This document shows positions 24,009-34,440 of a DNA stretch of 64,000 nucleotides, in pieces (position 1 is the first letter of the stretch; every line of letters starts with the position of its first letter). The notes under the pieces are model-generated. The model made no database searches, was not told the DNA's origin, and was given only the letters and a program-made list of their open reading frames with translations. Source of the stretch: Triticum aestivum (lineage: Eukaryota > Streptophyta > Magnoliopsida > Poales > Poaceae); contig NC_057811.1 in NCBI RefSeq assembly GCF_018294505.1, positions 30,624,893 through 30,688,892 on the forward strand, in the 5' to 3' direction. The translations under genes and the position numbers were made by a program.

Positions 24009-26470
24009 ATGGTGGGCGCTGGTCGGGAGCGCGCCAAGGCCCCTTCTTCGTCGGCGCGTGGTCTGAGGTCTTCGATTCCAGACGTACCTCTCCGCCGAGC
24101 GTTGCTGGACAGTATGTCCACACCGCCGGGCCCTTCTTCGTCGACCGCGGTGCCCAGCAGGGGACGAGGTAGGAAGAGAGGAGGTGGGGCACGTGGTCGC
24201 GAGAGAGGAGGTAGGGTGACTGCTACGGCGCCTTCCTCGCCGCCACCCCCAGCTGTTTCACCCGAGCACGTGACTGCTAGGGTGGACTCGTCCGAGGAGG
24301 AGGCTACACGAACTCCGGTCCACGAGCCTCCGGTCCACGGGTCTTGGGCCTACGAGCCTCGGGTCCACTGGCCTTCGGCCCACAAGAGTTCGGCCCACGA
24401 GACCCCGGAGGAGCACACGTCCGGATGGGGTACCTGGCCGGATCAGCCCGAGGAGCCGAGTGGCCATGCTGATGATGGCGGGGAGCCGACTGATCTTGAG
24501 GAGGAGGGTGGCACCGTCTACCAGCGTGGTGCTACACGGCTCCCGTCCGTGCCGGCGACCCGCGAGCAGAGGTGGTTGATCTTCCCTGATGGGGAGAGGT
24601 ACGTAAGTGCATTTAATATTTTTGTACCTTCTGCATTCACGTTTCTTCAAATAACTAATGCGTTGGCCTTGTCATGCTGCAGGGGTTGGGACCACCATCA
24701 TAGTGTCCGCCGGCCCAACTCTGTCCTTGGAGTTCTTTGCCGGCAAAACTTCCCGGGGTTTGTCACGTTGCCTGGTGAGGGTCGGCTTCCAGAGCTTGGG
24801 TTGAGCTGGGAGCACTACGTGGCTGCCCCGGCCCCGCCGGATGTCATTATCGACGGTGTCGTGTGCGACACGAGGGCAGACATGGTGATCAGGACGTTCT
24901 GGGTAATTTCTCCTTTACACATTTCAAAATCTTCAACTAGCTAGTTATTAATTGTACTAATCAATATTGTCTCATTTGATTGCAGACATTCTACAGGTGT
25001 GAGGAGGGATACGAGGAGGACGCGGGAAATGTTATCCAGAACGTCTGCAAGCGCCTACTCCAGAACTTACGGCACGAGGCTCGGGTGCAGGCTGTTCGAG
25101 ACTACTACGCCTTGCGTGGTATCAAGAAGACCAAGCCGGCGTGCCGCGATAAGTTCCTGAGTAAGGAGTAGTACATGAAGGTAATTCTTAAGGCCTTCTA
25201 CTTAAGTTCCTTCATTTAGTAATTCTTAGCCGTAGCGCTCAAGTTTCTATTTGCTAACTTAGGCGCCTCCGAGATGGTGTGCGGATCGGATGGATTGTTG
25301 GGAGGTGTTGGTCGATGAGTGGTGCTCAAAAGAATGGCTAGCCCTCCACAACCAGGCCAAGGACAAACGTGCCCAAATGGAAGGTGTGCCACACCATCAA
25401 GGCAGCTCCAACTTATATCAGTTCGGGCGCAACTGGGTATGTGGTTTGCTTCATGATTCATGCAATTCATTCATCATGCTAGCTTGAGCCCTTTAATTAC
25501 TAATTTTCATTGTTTCTCTCTTTCAGGCACGCTACAATAAGGCGGATAAGGTGCCAGAGGTGTACGACCTGTATGCCATAGCCCACAATGGCTCTTTCAA
25601 GAAAGTCAAGGCTTTCTCTCAGTCTGACATCGATGATGCAAACAACTTCACCAACATCTCCTCCCACAACAAGCTCGTGAGATATAGAGATGAGGGGAAG
25701 GCGAGGAAAGGGGAGGACTTTAACCCGAGCCAGGGTCCCATTGATCCAGAGCTGGTGATGATATCTGGTGGCGGGAGGTCCCATGGCTCCATAGCCATTG
25801 GAGATGGACTTATCCGTTGTCCTAGCACTCTCCCGGAGATTAAGGCGCGCCAGTCGAGCTCCAGTCCTGAGATAAGGCCTCGTGAACGGCCAGTGCAACT
25901 CGCCATCAAGGTTAGTGATACGTACTCAGTTATCTTTCTCCATTACATTGTGTGCGCTTCCATCAATGATTACAAATGGTCATGTGAGTGGTGTTGCAGG
26001 CTGCTATACAGACTGAGAGAGATAGAACGGAGAAACTTCTGGCGGAGGCGGCGGAGAGGCAGCGGGAGATGGAGGAGAGGACGAGAAAGATGATGGAGGA
26101 GGAGAGGGCACGGAATGACATGCAGGCAAGGGCCATGTACGAGCTCCTTGTGGTAAGTTTCTTCTGCAGATTACTTGCTAGTCTTAACATTTGAGTCTCA
26201 TTACTAACTAGTATGACTCTGTTCTGAAAACCAAATGTGCAGTCTGTGTGCGAGAAGTCCGGTCAGCCCGCTCCGCCGATGCCAGTGATTGCTCCTGGGA
26301 GCACGGTGAGTTTAATTTGAATGGACATTACTTGCTAGTCTTAACATTTGAGTGTCGTACTGCTAACGAGACATTGGAAATGATCTTTGGTGCAGCTTAA
26401 CTCCAGAAACGCATCGCACGATCCTTCTCCAGGTAGCGGCACTAGCCACCCCGCTCCTACACCTCCCTGA
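24009..26470 (+). pseudogene. CACTA second gene (Ptta/En-Spm, Transposase_24 type) with a premature TAG
   Basis: Eight exons join in one frame with canonical sites: 24009-24598, 24683-24902, 24986-25180, 25263-25436, 25527-25910, 26000-26152, 26243-26305 and 26396-26470 (TGA). They encode about 617 residues. The N terminus is Arg/Ser-rich and probably disordered. The Transposase_24 part includes EGYEEDAGNVIQNV, MDCWEVLVDEW and KRAQMEGVPHHQGSSNLYQFG. A charged coiled coil (ERDRTEKLLAEAAERQREME) follows. By family this is the TNPA-like protein that binds the subterminal repeats. One in-frame TAG at 25169-25171, within KE[*]YMK where the family usually has Gln, truncates it at about residue 334. 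All other exons and splice sites look intact. Confidence 0.8.
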
Positions 26471-26509
26471 TCACGGTAAGTTTCTCTAGTGTTTTGCTTA
26501 ACAAATGCA

Positions 26510-27135
26510 TAAAGACCTAGACTTAGCTTTATTTCCTCCAATATGCTTACCATAATGACCTAGAGTTAGCTTCTTTTCCTCCAAAATGACCCATTTTACC
26601 TAGGTTAGCTTATAAATGATGCAGTTCATCCAAGTTAGCTCAAAAATGACCCATTTTACCTAGATTAGCTCCTAAATGATCCATTTTACCTACGTTAGCT
26701 TTAAAATGGCCCATTTCACCTAGGTTAACTCCAAAATGACCCATCTTACCTAGGTTATCTCATAAACGATCCATTTCAACTAATTTAGCTCATAAACGAT
26801 CCATTTGACCTAAGTGAGCTAAAAAACGATCCATTTCACCTAAATTAGCTCTTAAATGATCCATTTCACCTAAGTTAGCTCAAAAAGATCCATTTCAACT
26901 AAATTAGCTCATAAATGATCCATTTCACCTAAGTTAGCTCAAAAACGATCCATTTCAACTAAATTAGCTCAAAAATGATCCATTTCAACAAAGTTAGCTC
27001 AAAAACGATCCATTTCAACTAAGTTAGCTCAAAAACGATCCATTTGACCTAAGTGAGCTAAAAAACGATCCATTTCACCTTAGTTACCTCAAAAACGATC
27101 CATTTCACCTAAGTGAGCTAAAGACGATCCATTTC
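26510..27135. repeat. Imperfect 31-bp tandem repeat array in the CACTA element
   Basis: About 20 diverged units of the type TTAGCTCAAAAACGATCCATTTCACCTAAG (two overlapping halves of roughly 15 bp). They start after the stop codon of the second gene and end shortly before a run of ATGGATGGAACTTG-type repeats at about 27230-27400. Confidence 0.85.
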
Positions 27136-27474
27136 TAACTTTCTTATTTTGCCATTTTGCAGATTTCATTATGTGCTGGATGGAGTGCTTGTTCTACTCT
27201 TCTTGTTCTTGTCTTCTCATTCTAGTCACCTTAGCTATGGAGTGCTTGTTTATGTATGGATGGAACTTGTTTATGTATGAAATGATGGATGGAACTTGCT
27301 TATGTAATATGTACGGATGGAACTTGCTTATGGACTTGCTTATGAATGCCTGTGAAATACATGAACTTGCTTATGGACTTGCTTATGAATGCCTGTGAAA
27401 TATATCTATATGTCATATATATTTTCTGTGAAAATTGTGGGATTTAATAAAAAACAGAAAAAAAACCCAATATG

Positions 27475-27965
27475 CAGGCTCTTTGCCGTCTGCCACAGAC
27501 GGCAACGGCCTCTTTGCCGTCTGCCGCGGACGGCAAAGAAGCCACGTGGCAGCCAACTGTGCTTCCTGGGAGCTGACCCATTTGGTCAGTTTGCCTACAG
27601 TGGCAGACGGCAAAGACTTTGCCATCCGCGGCAGACGGCAAAGAACCTGCCATCTAGTGACGTGTAGATGACATCATACGGCGGACGGCAAAGACCAGAG
27701 AAATTTTGCCGTCAGCGGCGGACGGCAAAGGTCTGCCGTTAGCCACTTAACGGACTGACAGCACAATTATTGCCGTCCGCCCTCTTTGCCGTCCGCGGCA
27801 GACGGCAAAGAGCCTTTGCCGTCCGCCGCCAGGAAGCAGACGGCAAAGCAGCTGTTTACCGTAGCCTTCTTTGCCGGAGCCTGTTGCCATCCGCGGCTGA
27901 CGGCAAAGGTCTTTGCCGTCCGCCGTTCGAGCCTTTGCCGTCCGCCGTGGCAGACGGCAAAGTAG
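27475..27965. repeat. Right subterminal repeats of the CACTA element
   Basis: More than a dozen copies of TTTGCCGTC / GACGGCAAAG in both orientations, leading to the terminus at 27980. They match the left subterminal block. Confidence 0.85.
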
Positions 27966-29187
27966 CTGTTTCCTGTAGTGCTCCTTTCCTTGTTGGAGTA
28001 GGAGAAGGGAAGGGAGAAGGAGAAGGAAGGAAGGGGGCGCCCCCCCTCCCTAGTCCAATTCGGACTAGTCCATGGGGAGGGGTGTGGCCACCCTTTGGGG
28101 CCTTTCTCTCCTTTCCCGTATGGCCCATTAAGGCCCAATACGAATTCCCGTAACTCTCCGGTACTCCGAAAAATACCCGAATCACTCGGAACCTTTCCGA
28201 TGTCCGAATATAGTCGTCCAATATATCGATCTTTACGTCTCGACCATTTCGAGACTCCTCTTCATGTCCCTGATCTCATCCGGGACTCCGAACTCCTTCG
28301 GTACATCAAAACACATAAACTCATAATATAACCGTCATCTAACTTTAAGCGTGCGGACCCTATGGGTTCGAGAACTATGTAGACATGACCGAGACACGTC
28401 TCCGGTAAATAACCAATAGCGGAACCTGGATGCTCATATTGGCTCCCACATATTCTACGAAGATCTTTATCGGTCAAACCGCATAACAACATACGTTGTT
28501 CCCTTTGTCATCGGTATGTTACTTGCCCGAGATTCGATCGTCGGTATCTCAATACCTAGTTCAATCTCGTTACCGGCAAGTCTCTTTACTCGTTCCGTAA
28601 TACAGCATTGCAACTAACTCATTAGTTGCAATGCTTGCAAGGCTTATAGTGATGTGCATTACCGAGTGGGCCCAGAGATACCTCTCCGACAATCGGAGTG
28701 ACAAATCCTAATCTCGAAATACGCCAACCCACCAAGTACCTTCGGAGACACCTGTAGAGCACCTTTATAATCACCCAGTTACGTTGTGACGTTTGGTAGC
28801 ACACAAAGTGTTCCTCCGGTAAACGGGAGTTGCATAATCTCATAGTCATAGGAACATGTATAAGTCATGAAGAAAGCAATAGCAACATACTAAACGATCG
28901 AGTGCTAAGCTAACGGAATGGGTCAAGTCAATCACATCATTCTCCTAATGATGTGATCCCGTTAATCAAATGACAACTCATGTCTATGGCTAGGAAACAT
29001 AACCATCTTTGATCAACGAGCTAGTCAAGTAGAGGCATACTAGTGACACTCTGTTTGTCTATGTATTCACACATGTATCATGTTTCCGGTTAATACAATT
29101 CTAGCATGAATAATAAACATTTATCATGATATAAGGAAATAAATAATAACTTTATTATTGCCTCTAGGGCGTATTTCCTTCAGATAT

Positions 29188-31213
29188 GACTCTATATGAA
29201 TGCCTCCGGCGGTGTACCGGGATGTGCAATGATCTAGCGTAGCAATGGCATCAAAAACAGACAAGCCATGAAAACATCATGCTAGCTATCTTACGATCAT
29301 GCAAAGCAATATGACAATAAATGCTCAAGTCATGTATATGATGATGATGGAAGTTGCATGGCAATGTATCTCGGAATGGCTATGGAAATGCCATAATAGG
29401 TAGGTACGGTGGCTGTTTTGAGCAAGATATAATGAGGCTTATGTGTGACAGAGCGCATCATATCACGGGGTTTGGATGCACCGGCGAAGTTTGCACCAAC
29501 TCTCAAGGTGAGAAAGGGCAATGCACGGTACCGAAGAGGCTAGCAATGATGGAAGGGTGAGAGTGCGTTTAATCCATGGACTCAACATTAGTCATAAAGA
29601 ACTCACATACTTATTGCAAAAATCTATTAGTCATCGAAACAAAGTACTACGTGCATGCTTCTAGGGGGATAGATTGGTAGGAAAAGACCATCGCTCGACG
29701 ACCGCCACTCATAAGGAAGACAATCAATAAATACCTCATGCTCCAACTTCGTTACATAACGGTTCACCATACGTGCATGCTACGGGAATCACAAACCTCA
29801 ACACAAGTATTTCTACAATCCACAACTACCCAATAGCATGACTCTAATATCACCATCTTTATGTCGAAAACTATTGCAAGGAATCAAACATATCATATTC
29901 AGTGATCTACAAGTTTTATGTAGGATTTTATGACTAACCATGTGAATGACCAGTTCCTATCATCGCTCTAAATAGATATAAGTGAAGCAAGAGAGTTTAA
30001 TTCTTTCTACAAAAGATATGCCCACGCTCTAACAAATATAAATGAAGCAAAGGAGCATTCTACAAATGGCGGTTTTCTAAGTGAAGAGAAACAGGCAATC
30101 CAAACTTCAAATGATATAAGTGAAGCACATGAAGCATTCTATAAAGCCATACTCAAAGAATATAAGCGAAGTGCAAAGAGCATTCTATAAATCAACCAAG
30201 GACTATCTAATACCATCATGGTGCATAAAAGAAAAATGAAAACTAAAAGCAAAATACGCTCCAAGATTTGCACATATCGTATGAACGAAACGAATCCGAA
30301 AACATACCGATACTTGTTGAAGAAAGAGGGGATGCCTTCCGGGGCATCACCAAGCTTAGACGCTTGAGTCTCCTTGAATATTTACTTGGGGTGCCTTGTG
30401 CATCCCCAAGCTTGAGCTCTTGCCTCTCTTCCTTCTTCTCACATCGAGACCTTCTCAATCATCGAACACTTCATCCACACAAAACTTCAACAGAAAACTC
30501 GGTAAGATCCGTTAGTATAATAAAGCAAATCACTATTCTAAGTACTGTTGCAAACCAATTCATATTTTGTTTTTGCATTGTGTCTACTGTAATATAGCTT
30601 TTTCATGGCTTAATCCACTGATAAAAATTGATGGTTTCATCAAAACAAGCAAACTATACATCAAAAACAGAATCTGTCTAAAACAGAACAGTCTGAAATA
30701 ATATGAACATTCACCATACTTCTGACACTTAACAAATTCTTCCAAAATTAGGAAAAATAAACAATTTGTATAGAAAGACAGTGCAAAAAGTTTCAGAACA
30801 ATTTGGCGTTCCAGTAAAAAATGAAAAATCATGCACTACAGCCAAAGTTTCTGTCTTGCACCGTACAAACCAACAAGCATTGTAAACATCCTAAAGGCAA
30901 ACCTTGGCACATTATTTTTATAATACAATGGAATTGTACAAGAGGATAATTATTTTTATTGAAAAGTTTATGTAATCAAGATTCACAAAGTTTCCGTGAG
31001 CATGAACAAAGTTCAAGGCTAGCTCCCACTTCAACAATGCTTGTCTCTCTCACTTTCACTTTCCTTTTTGAAAAAGTTTTGGGTTCCCCTCTTTATTATT
31101 TTTATTGTTAAACTATATAAAAGAACTCAATAGAAATAAATGACTCTCTAAAACTTCCGGGTTGTCTCCTGGCAGCGCTTTTTTTTAAAGCCATTAAGCT
31201 AGGCATATAGTGC
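29188..31213 (-). other. 3' non-coding interior of the gypsy element (right part)
   Basis: Continuation of the gypsy interior after the solo LTR. It contains degenerate repeats of ATATAAGTGAAGCA between about 29980 and 30170 and a C/T-rich block with CATCCCCAAGCTTGAGCTCT at about 30400. No coding frame longer than about 100 residues with recognisable content. Confidence 0.6.
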
Positions 31214-32575
31214 TCAAGTAATGGATCCACCCGGATCCCAAGGTATATCAAAGCCAATTTGAATCAACAATGATTTAGAATTTAGTAGTGAGCACAAAGC
31301 AACATATATCAAGCAAGGACGAAGTCTAACTCTCTTCCTATGCATCGGCATGTCATAAAAGAACAATTCATGCACACATAGTAAAGGCCAATGCATAGTA
31401 TACACAATTTCTTGCAATTTTATCATATTGGAAACATGGAGAGGCGGAGATGTAGTTCCTCTCTCATAATAATTGCAAGTAGGAGCACCAATCACATGCA
31501 TATTATATCTATCAAAATCATCATGTGTAGTAGTAAAACGCAACCCATCAATATAATCCTTAATAAGGGCAAACTTCTCCGATATAGTGTAGTTTGGAGA
31601 ATTCAAAAAGATAATAGGACTGTCATGCGTGGGTGCAATAGCAACAATTTCATGTTTAACATAAGGAACTATAGCAAGTTCATCTCCATAAGCATAATTC
31701 ATATTGGCATCTTGGCCACAAGCATAGCAAGCATCATCAAAAAGGGATATTCCAAAAGAATCAACGGGATCATAGTAGTCATCATAGCAATCATCCTTCG
31801 ATAAGCACGAAGGGACATTAAACAATGTATGAGTTGAAGAGTTACTCTTATTAGAAGGTGGACACGGATAGCTAATCCACTCTTCCTCCTTTTGTTCTTC
31901 GCTCTCCTCATCATCTTTTTCATCCAATGAGCTCACAGTTTCATCAACTTCTTCTTCCATAGATTCCTGCAAAATATTAGTCTCTTCTTGGACAGTGGAG
32001 ACTTTCTCAATAAGCGCATTAATATAGGAATTATATTCATAATTATCATAGCAATATTTCAATATAGCAAAATTTTCAGGCCTATAAACATCATCATCAA
32101 AAGCTTCATACTTTTCAAACAAAGATTCAATTTCATAAGCACCCTTAAAAGCAACAAATTCTTCTATTTGTTCCACATCATAGTAATCATATATGCCATT
32201 AGCATAAGAAACCAAGGTTTTATCATCATTAAATTTGCATGAAAAGGGAAGGTGTGGAGCCTTCATCCTAGAGCAACAAGTATAATCATAACTCAAGCAT
32301 ACTTGCCGAGCATACCATTTCAACATATTAATTTGATCCCATAATAGTTTCCCTTTTTGTGTCAAGCGATAATCCCTAAGGTATTCACGTTGATCCAACG
32401 TTACTCCCATTACAAAGTTGAATGGGGTTTTCTCAGGATTATCAAAGTAGTACATAATATCTAACACATAATGAGCATCGAGGGCTTTAGGAGGTTCCTC
32501 ATCTCCATGAGTAGCAAGTACACCTAATTTTTTGGTATTTCGTGTTCCATATCCATAACTAAAGATAGAGAACAA
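31214..32575 (-). CDS. Intact 453-residue ORF of the gypsy element, function unknown
   Basis: A single uninterrupted minus-strand frame of 453 codons lies about 100 bp inside the 5' LTR, where gag normally sits. It contains neither a gag zinc knuckle (CCHC) nor any protease, RT or integrase motif. Visible features are an N-terminal segment with HYVLDIMYYFDNPEKTPFNF, a strongly acidic middle (runs of Glu/Asp at about residues 200-235), several Cys and Tyr-rich stretches (CYDDYYDPVDSFG, YACGQDANMNYAYGDEL), and a basic segment near the C terminus (MHRKRVRLRP). I recognise the type as a protein repeatedly found in Triticeae gypsy elements but know no function. Its integrity contrasts with 2-3 % LTR divergence. 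Confidence 0.6.
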   Translation of the reverse strand: MFSIFSYGYGTRNTKKLGVLATHGDEEPPKALDAHYVLDIMYYFDNPEKTPFNFVMGVTLDQREYLRDYRLTQKGKLLWDQINMLKWYARQVCLSYDYTCCSRMKAPHLPFSCKFNDDKTLVSYANGIYDYYDVEQIEEFVAFKGAYEIESLFEKYEAFDDDVYRPENFAILKYCYDNYEYNSYINALIEKVSTVQEETNILQESMEEEVDETVSSLDEKDDEESEEQKEEEWISYPCPPSNKSNSSTHTLFNVPSCLSKDDCYDDYYDPVDSFGISLFDDACYACGQDANMNYAYGDELAIVPYVKHEIVAIAPTHDSPIIFLNSPNYTISEKFALIKDYIDGLRFTTTHDDFDRYNMHVIGAPTCNYYERGTTSPPLHVSNMIKLQEIVYTMHWPLLCVHELFFYDMPMHRKRVRLRPCLIYVALCSLLNSKSLLIQIGFDIPWDPGGSIT

Positions 32576-32650
32576 CTAAGAACATCAAATAAAAATTACT
32601 TAGTGATGAAGCAAACAAGCACACACAAGAATATTCACCCCACGCTATTG

Positions 32651-32669
32651 CTCCCCGGCAACGGCGCCA
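32651..32669 (-). other. Primer-binding site of the gypsy element
   Basis: The minus strand reads TGGCGCCGTTGCCGGGGAG, 11 bases inside the 5' LTR edge at 32681. This is the tRNA-Asp-type site typical of Athila-lineage elements. Confidence 0.8.
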
Positions 32670-32680
32670 GAAAAAGGTCT

Positions 32681-34198
32681 TGATAACCCACAAGTATAGG
32701 GGATCAATTGTAGCCTCTTTCGATAAGTAAGAGTATCGAACCCAACGAGGAGCTAAAGGTACAACAAATATTCCCTCAAGTTCTATCGACCATCGATACA
32801 ACTCTACGCATGCTTGACGTTTGCTTTACCTAGAACAAGTATAAAACTAGAAGTACTTTGTAGGTGTTTTTGGATAGGTTTGCAAGATAATAAGGAGCGC
32901 GTAAATAAAAGCTAGGGGCTGTTTAGATGAAGACACAACTAAATTAGTTTTAGTAGAGAGCTTTTTGTCATGAGAAAGTTATTTGTCCCTAGGCAATCGA
33001 TAACTAAACCGGTAATCATTATTGCAATTTTATTTGAGGGAGAGGCATAAGCTAACATACTTTCTCTACTTGAATCATATGCACTTATGATTGGAACTCT
33101 AGCAAGCATCCGCAACTACTAAAGATCATTAAGGTAAAACCCAACCATAGCATTGAAGCATCAAGTCCTCTTTATCCCATACGCAACAACCCCCTTACTC
33201 GGGTTTGTGTTTCAGTCACTCACGCAACCCACTATAAGCGAATCATGAACGTATTGCAACACCCTACAGCGGGGATCCAGCGACACGGAGAGCACCATAG
33301 GACATCACCAATAATAAAACATGCAACTCAAACCAATCTTGATCATCAAATAACCCATAGGACAAAATGGATCTACTCAAACATCATAGGATAGCCATAC
33401 ATCATTGGGAAATTATATATAGCGTTGAGCACCATGTTTAAGTAGAGATTACAGCGGGTAAGAGAGAGGTTACACCGCTGCATAGATGGGGGAAGAGTTG
33501 GTGATGATGGCGGTGAAGTTGTTGGTGAAGATTGCGGTGATGATGATGGCCGCCGGTGGCACTCCGGCGCCACCGGAAGCGAGGGAGAGAGAGCCCCCCT
33601 CCTTCTTCTTCTTCCTTGACCTCCTCCCTAGATGGGAGAAGGGTTTCCCCTCTGGTGCTTGGTCTCCATGGCATGGGAGGGGCGAGAGCCCCTCCGAGAT
33701 TGGATCTGTCTCTCTGTCTCTCTCTGTTTCTGCGCCCTGGGATTCTGCCCTGGCACCGTTTCTTTTATATCTGGAGATCCGTAACTCCGATTGGATTGAA
33801 ACCTTCGCCCAGATCTTTTTGCAAAAATTAGCTTTCTTGCGGCCAAAGTAGAGCATCAACCGCCTTACGAGGGGCCCACGAGGGTGGGGGCGCGCCCACC
33901 TGGAGTGGGCGTGGGCCCCACCCTCGTGGCCACCTCGGGCACCGTCTCGCGTTGATTTTACTTCCCAAAAATCACAAATATTCCAAAATAATTCTCCGTC
34001 CGTTTTTATCCCGTTTGAACTCCGTTTGATATGGGGTTTCTGCGAAACATAAAACATGCAACAAACAGGAACTGGCACTGGGCACTGGATCAATATGTTA
34101 GTCCTAAAAATAATATAAAAAGTTGCCAAAAGTATATGAAAGTTGTATAATATTGGCATGGAACAATAAAAAATTATAGATACGACGGAGACGTATCA
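32681..34198 (-). repeat. 5' LTR of the gypsy element (full length)
   Basis: LTR of 1,518 bp with TG...CA ends on both strands, adjoining the GGGTG duplication at 34199-34203. It is the complete copy; the left LTR lacks about 220 bp of it. Confidence 0.88.
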
Positions 34199-34203
34199 GG
34201 GTG

Positions 34204-34440
34204 GTCGCGGGAGTCGGGAGATGGGGACCGCCGGGGTGGTTCTGGATCGGGAGAGAGAGATTAGGAGATGAGAGATGAGACTGGCAGGTCGTGGGAGAAG
34301 TGAAGGTCGTGACAGTTTTTCCTTGTCGAGGGGTTTTCCCTCAACTTTTCTGTGCGTGGGGATCGATCGAACGAGGGGAGAGGTCGAACGGAGGTCGAAC
34401 CATCACGACGTTCGATCCTCCTTTAATAGTGGAGATTCAC
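34204..34440 (-). other. Distal 5' leader/promoter part of the minus-strand gene
   Basis: Continuation of the leader-like sequence at 14105-14615 beyond the gypsy insertion. Read on the minus strand it has pyrimidine runs such as CTCTCTCTCCCGATCC. The gypsy element therefore landed in the 5' region of that gene. No core promoter motif is convincing. Confidence 0.3.

Larger units (their letters stand above)
17259..27980 (+). mobile_element. CACTA DNA transposon with two broken transposition genes
   Basis: The element begins CACTACTGGAATCAGC at 17259 and ends TTTCCTGTAGTG at 27980, with the 3-bp duplication CTC on both sides (17256-17258, 27981-27983). Both ends carry arrays of the inverted motif TTTGCCGTC / GACGGCAAAG (about 17290-17545 and 27480-27965), the usual binding sites for the element's own DNA-binding protein. 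Inside are low-complexity blocks, a hairpin, a TNP2-like transposase pseudogene, a Ptta/En-Spm-type second gene and a 31-bp tandem array. At 10.7 kb with both genes recognisable, it was an autonomous-type element that decayed in place. Confidence 0.93.
16741..29182 (-). mobile_element. Solo copia LTR inserted in the gypsy element, itself split by a CACTA element
   Basis: The LTR starts TGTTGGGGAACGTAGT at 16741 and ends CGTATTTCCTTCA at 29182. On the minus strand it starts TGAAGGAAATACGCCCTAG, related to but distinct from the BARE1-type LTR at 5194. Removing the CACTA insertion leaves about 1,717 bp, a full-length LTR. The 5-bp duplication GATAT flanks it (16736-16740, 29183-29187), and there is no internal region or second LTR. 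This is therefore a solo LTR left by recombination between the two LTRs of a former complete element. Confidence 0.88.
14621..34198 (-). mobile_element. Gypsy LTR retrotransposon, Athila lineage (Sabrina/Fatima-like), interrupted and probably non-autonomous
   Basis: The right LTR spans 32681-34198, from TGATAACCCACAAGTATAGG to the TACGTATCA-type end; on the minus strand it starts TGATACGTCTCCGTCGTATC, a typical Triticeae gypsy LTR start. The left LTR begins with the same sequence at 14621. The target duplication GGGTG is perfect (14616-14620, 34199-34203). Beside the 5' (right) LTR the minus strand carries a primer site TGGCGCCGTTGCCGGGGAG, the type used by Athila-lineage elements. No gag, protease, RT or integrase domain is recognisable; the only long frame is a 453-residue ORF. 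The LTRs differ by about 2-3 % by eye, so it is older than the copia element at 5194. It is interrupted by a solo LTR that contains a CACTA element. Confidence 0.85.
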
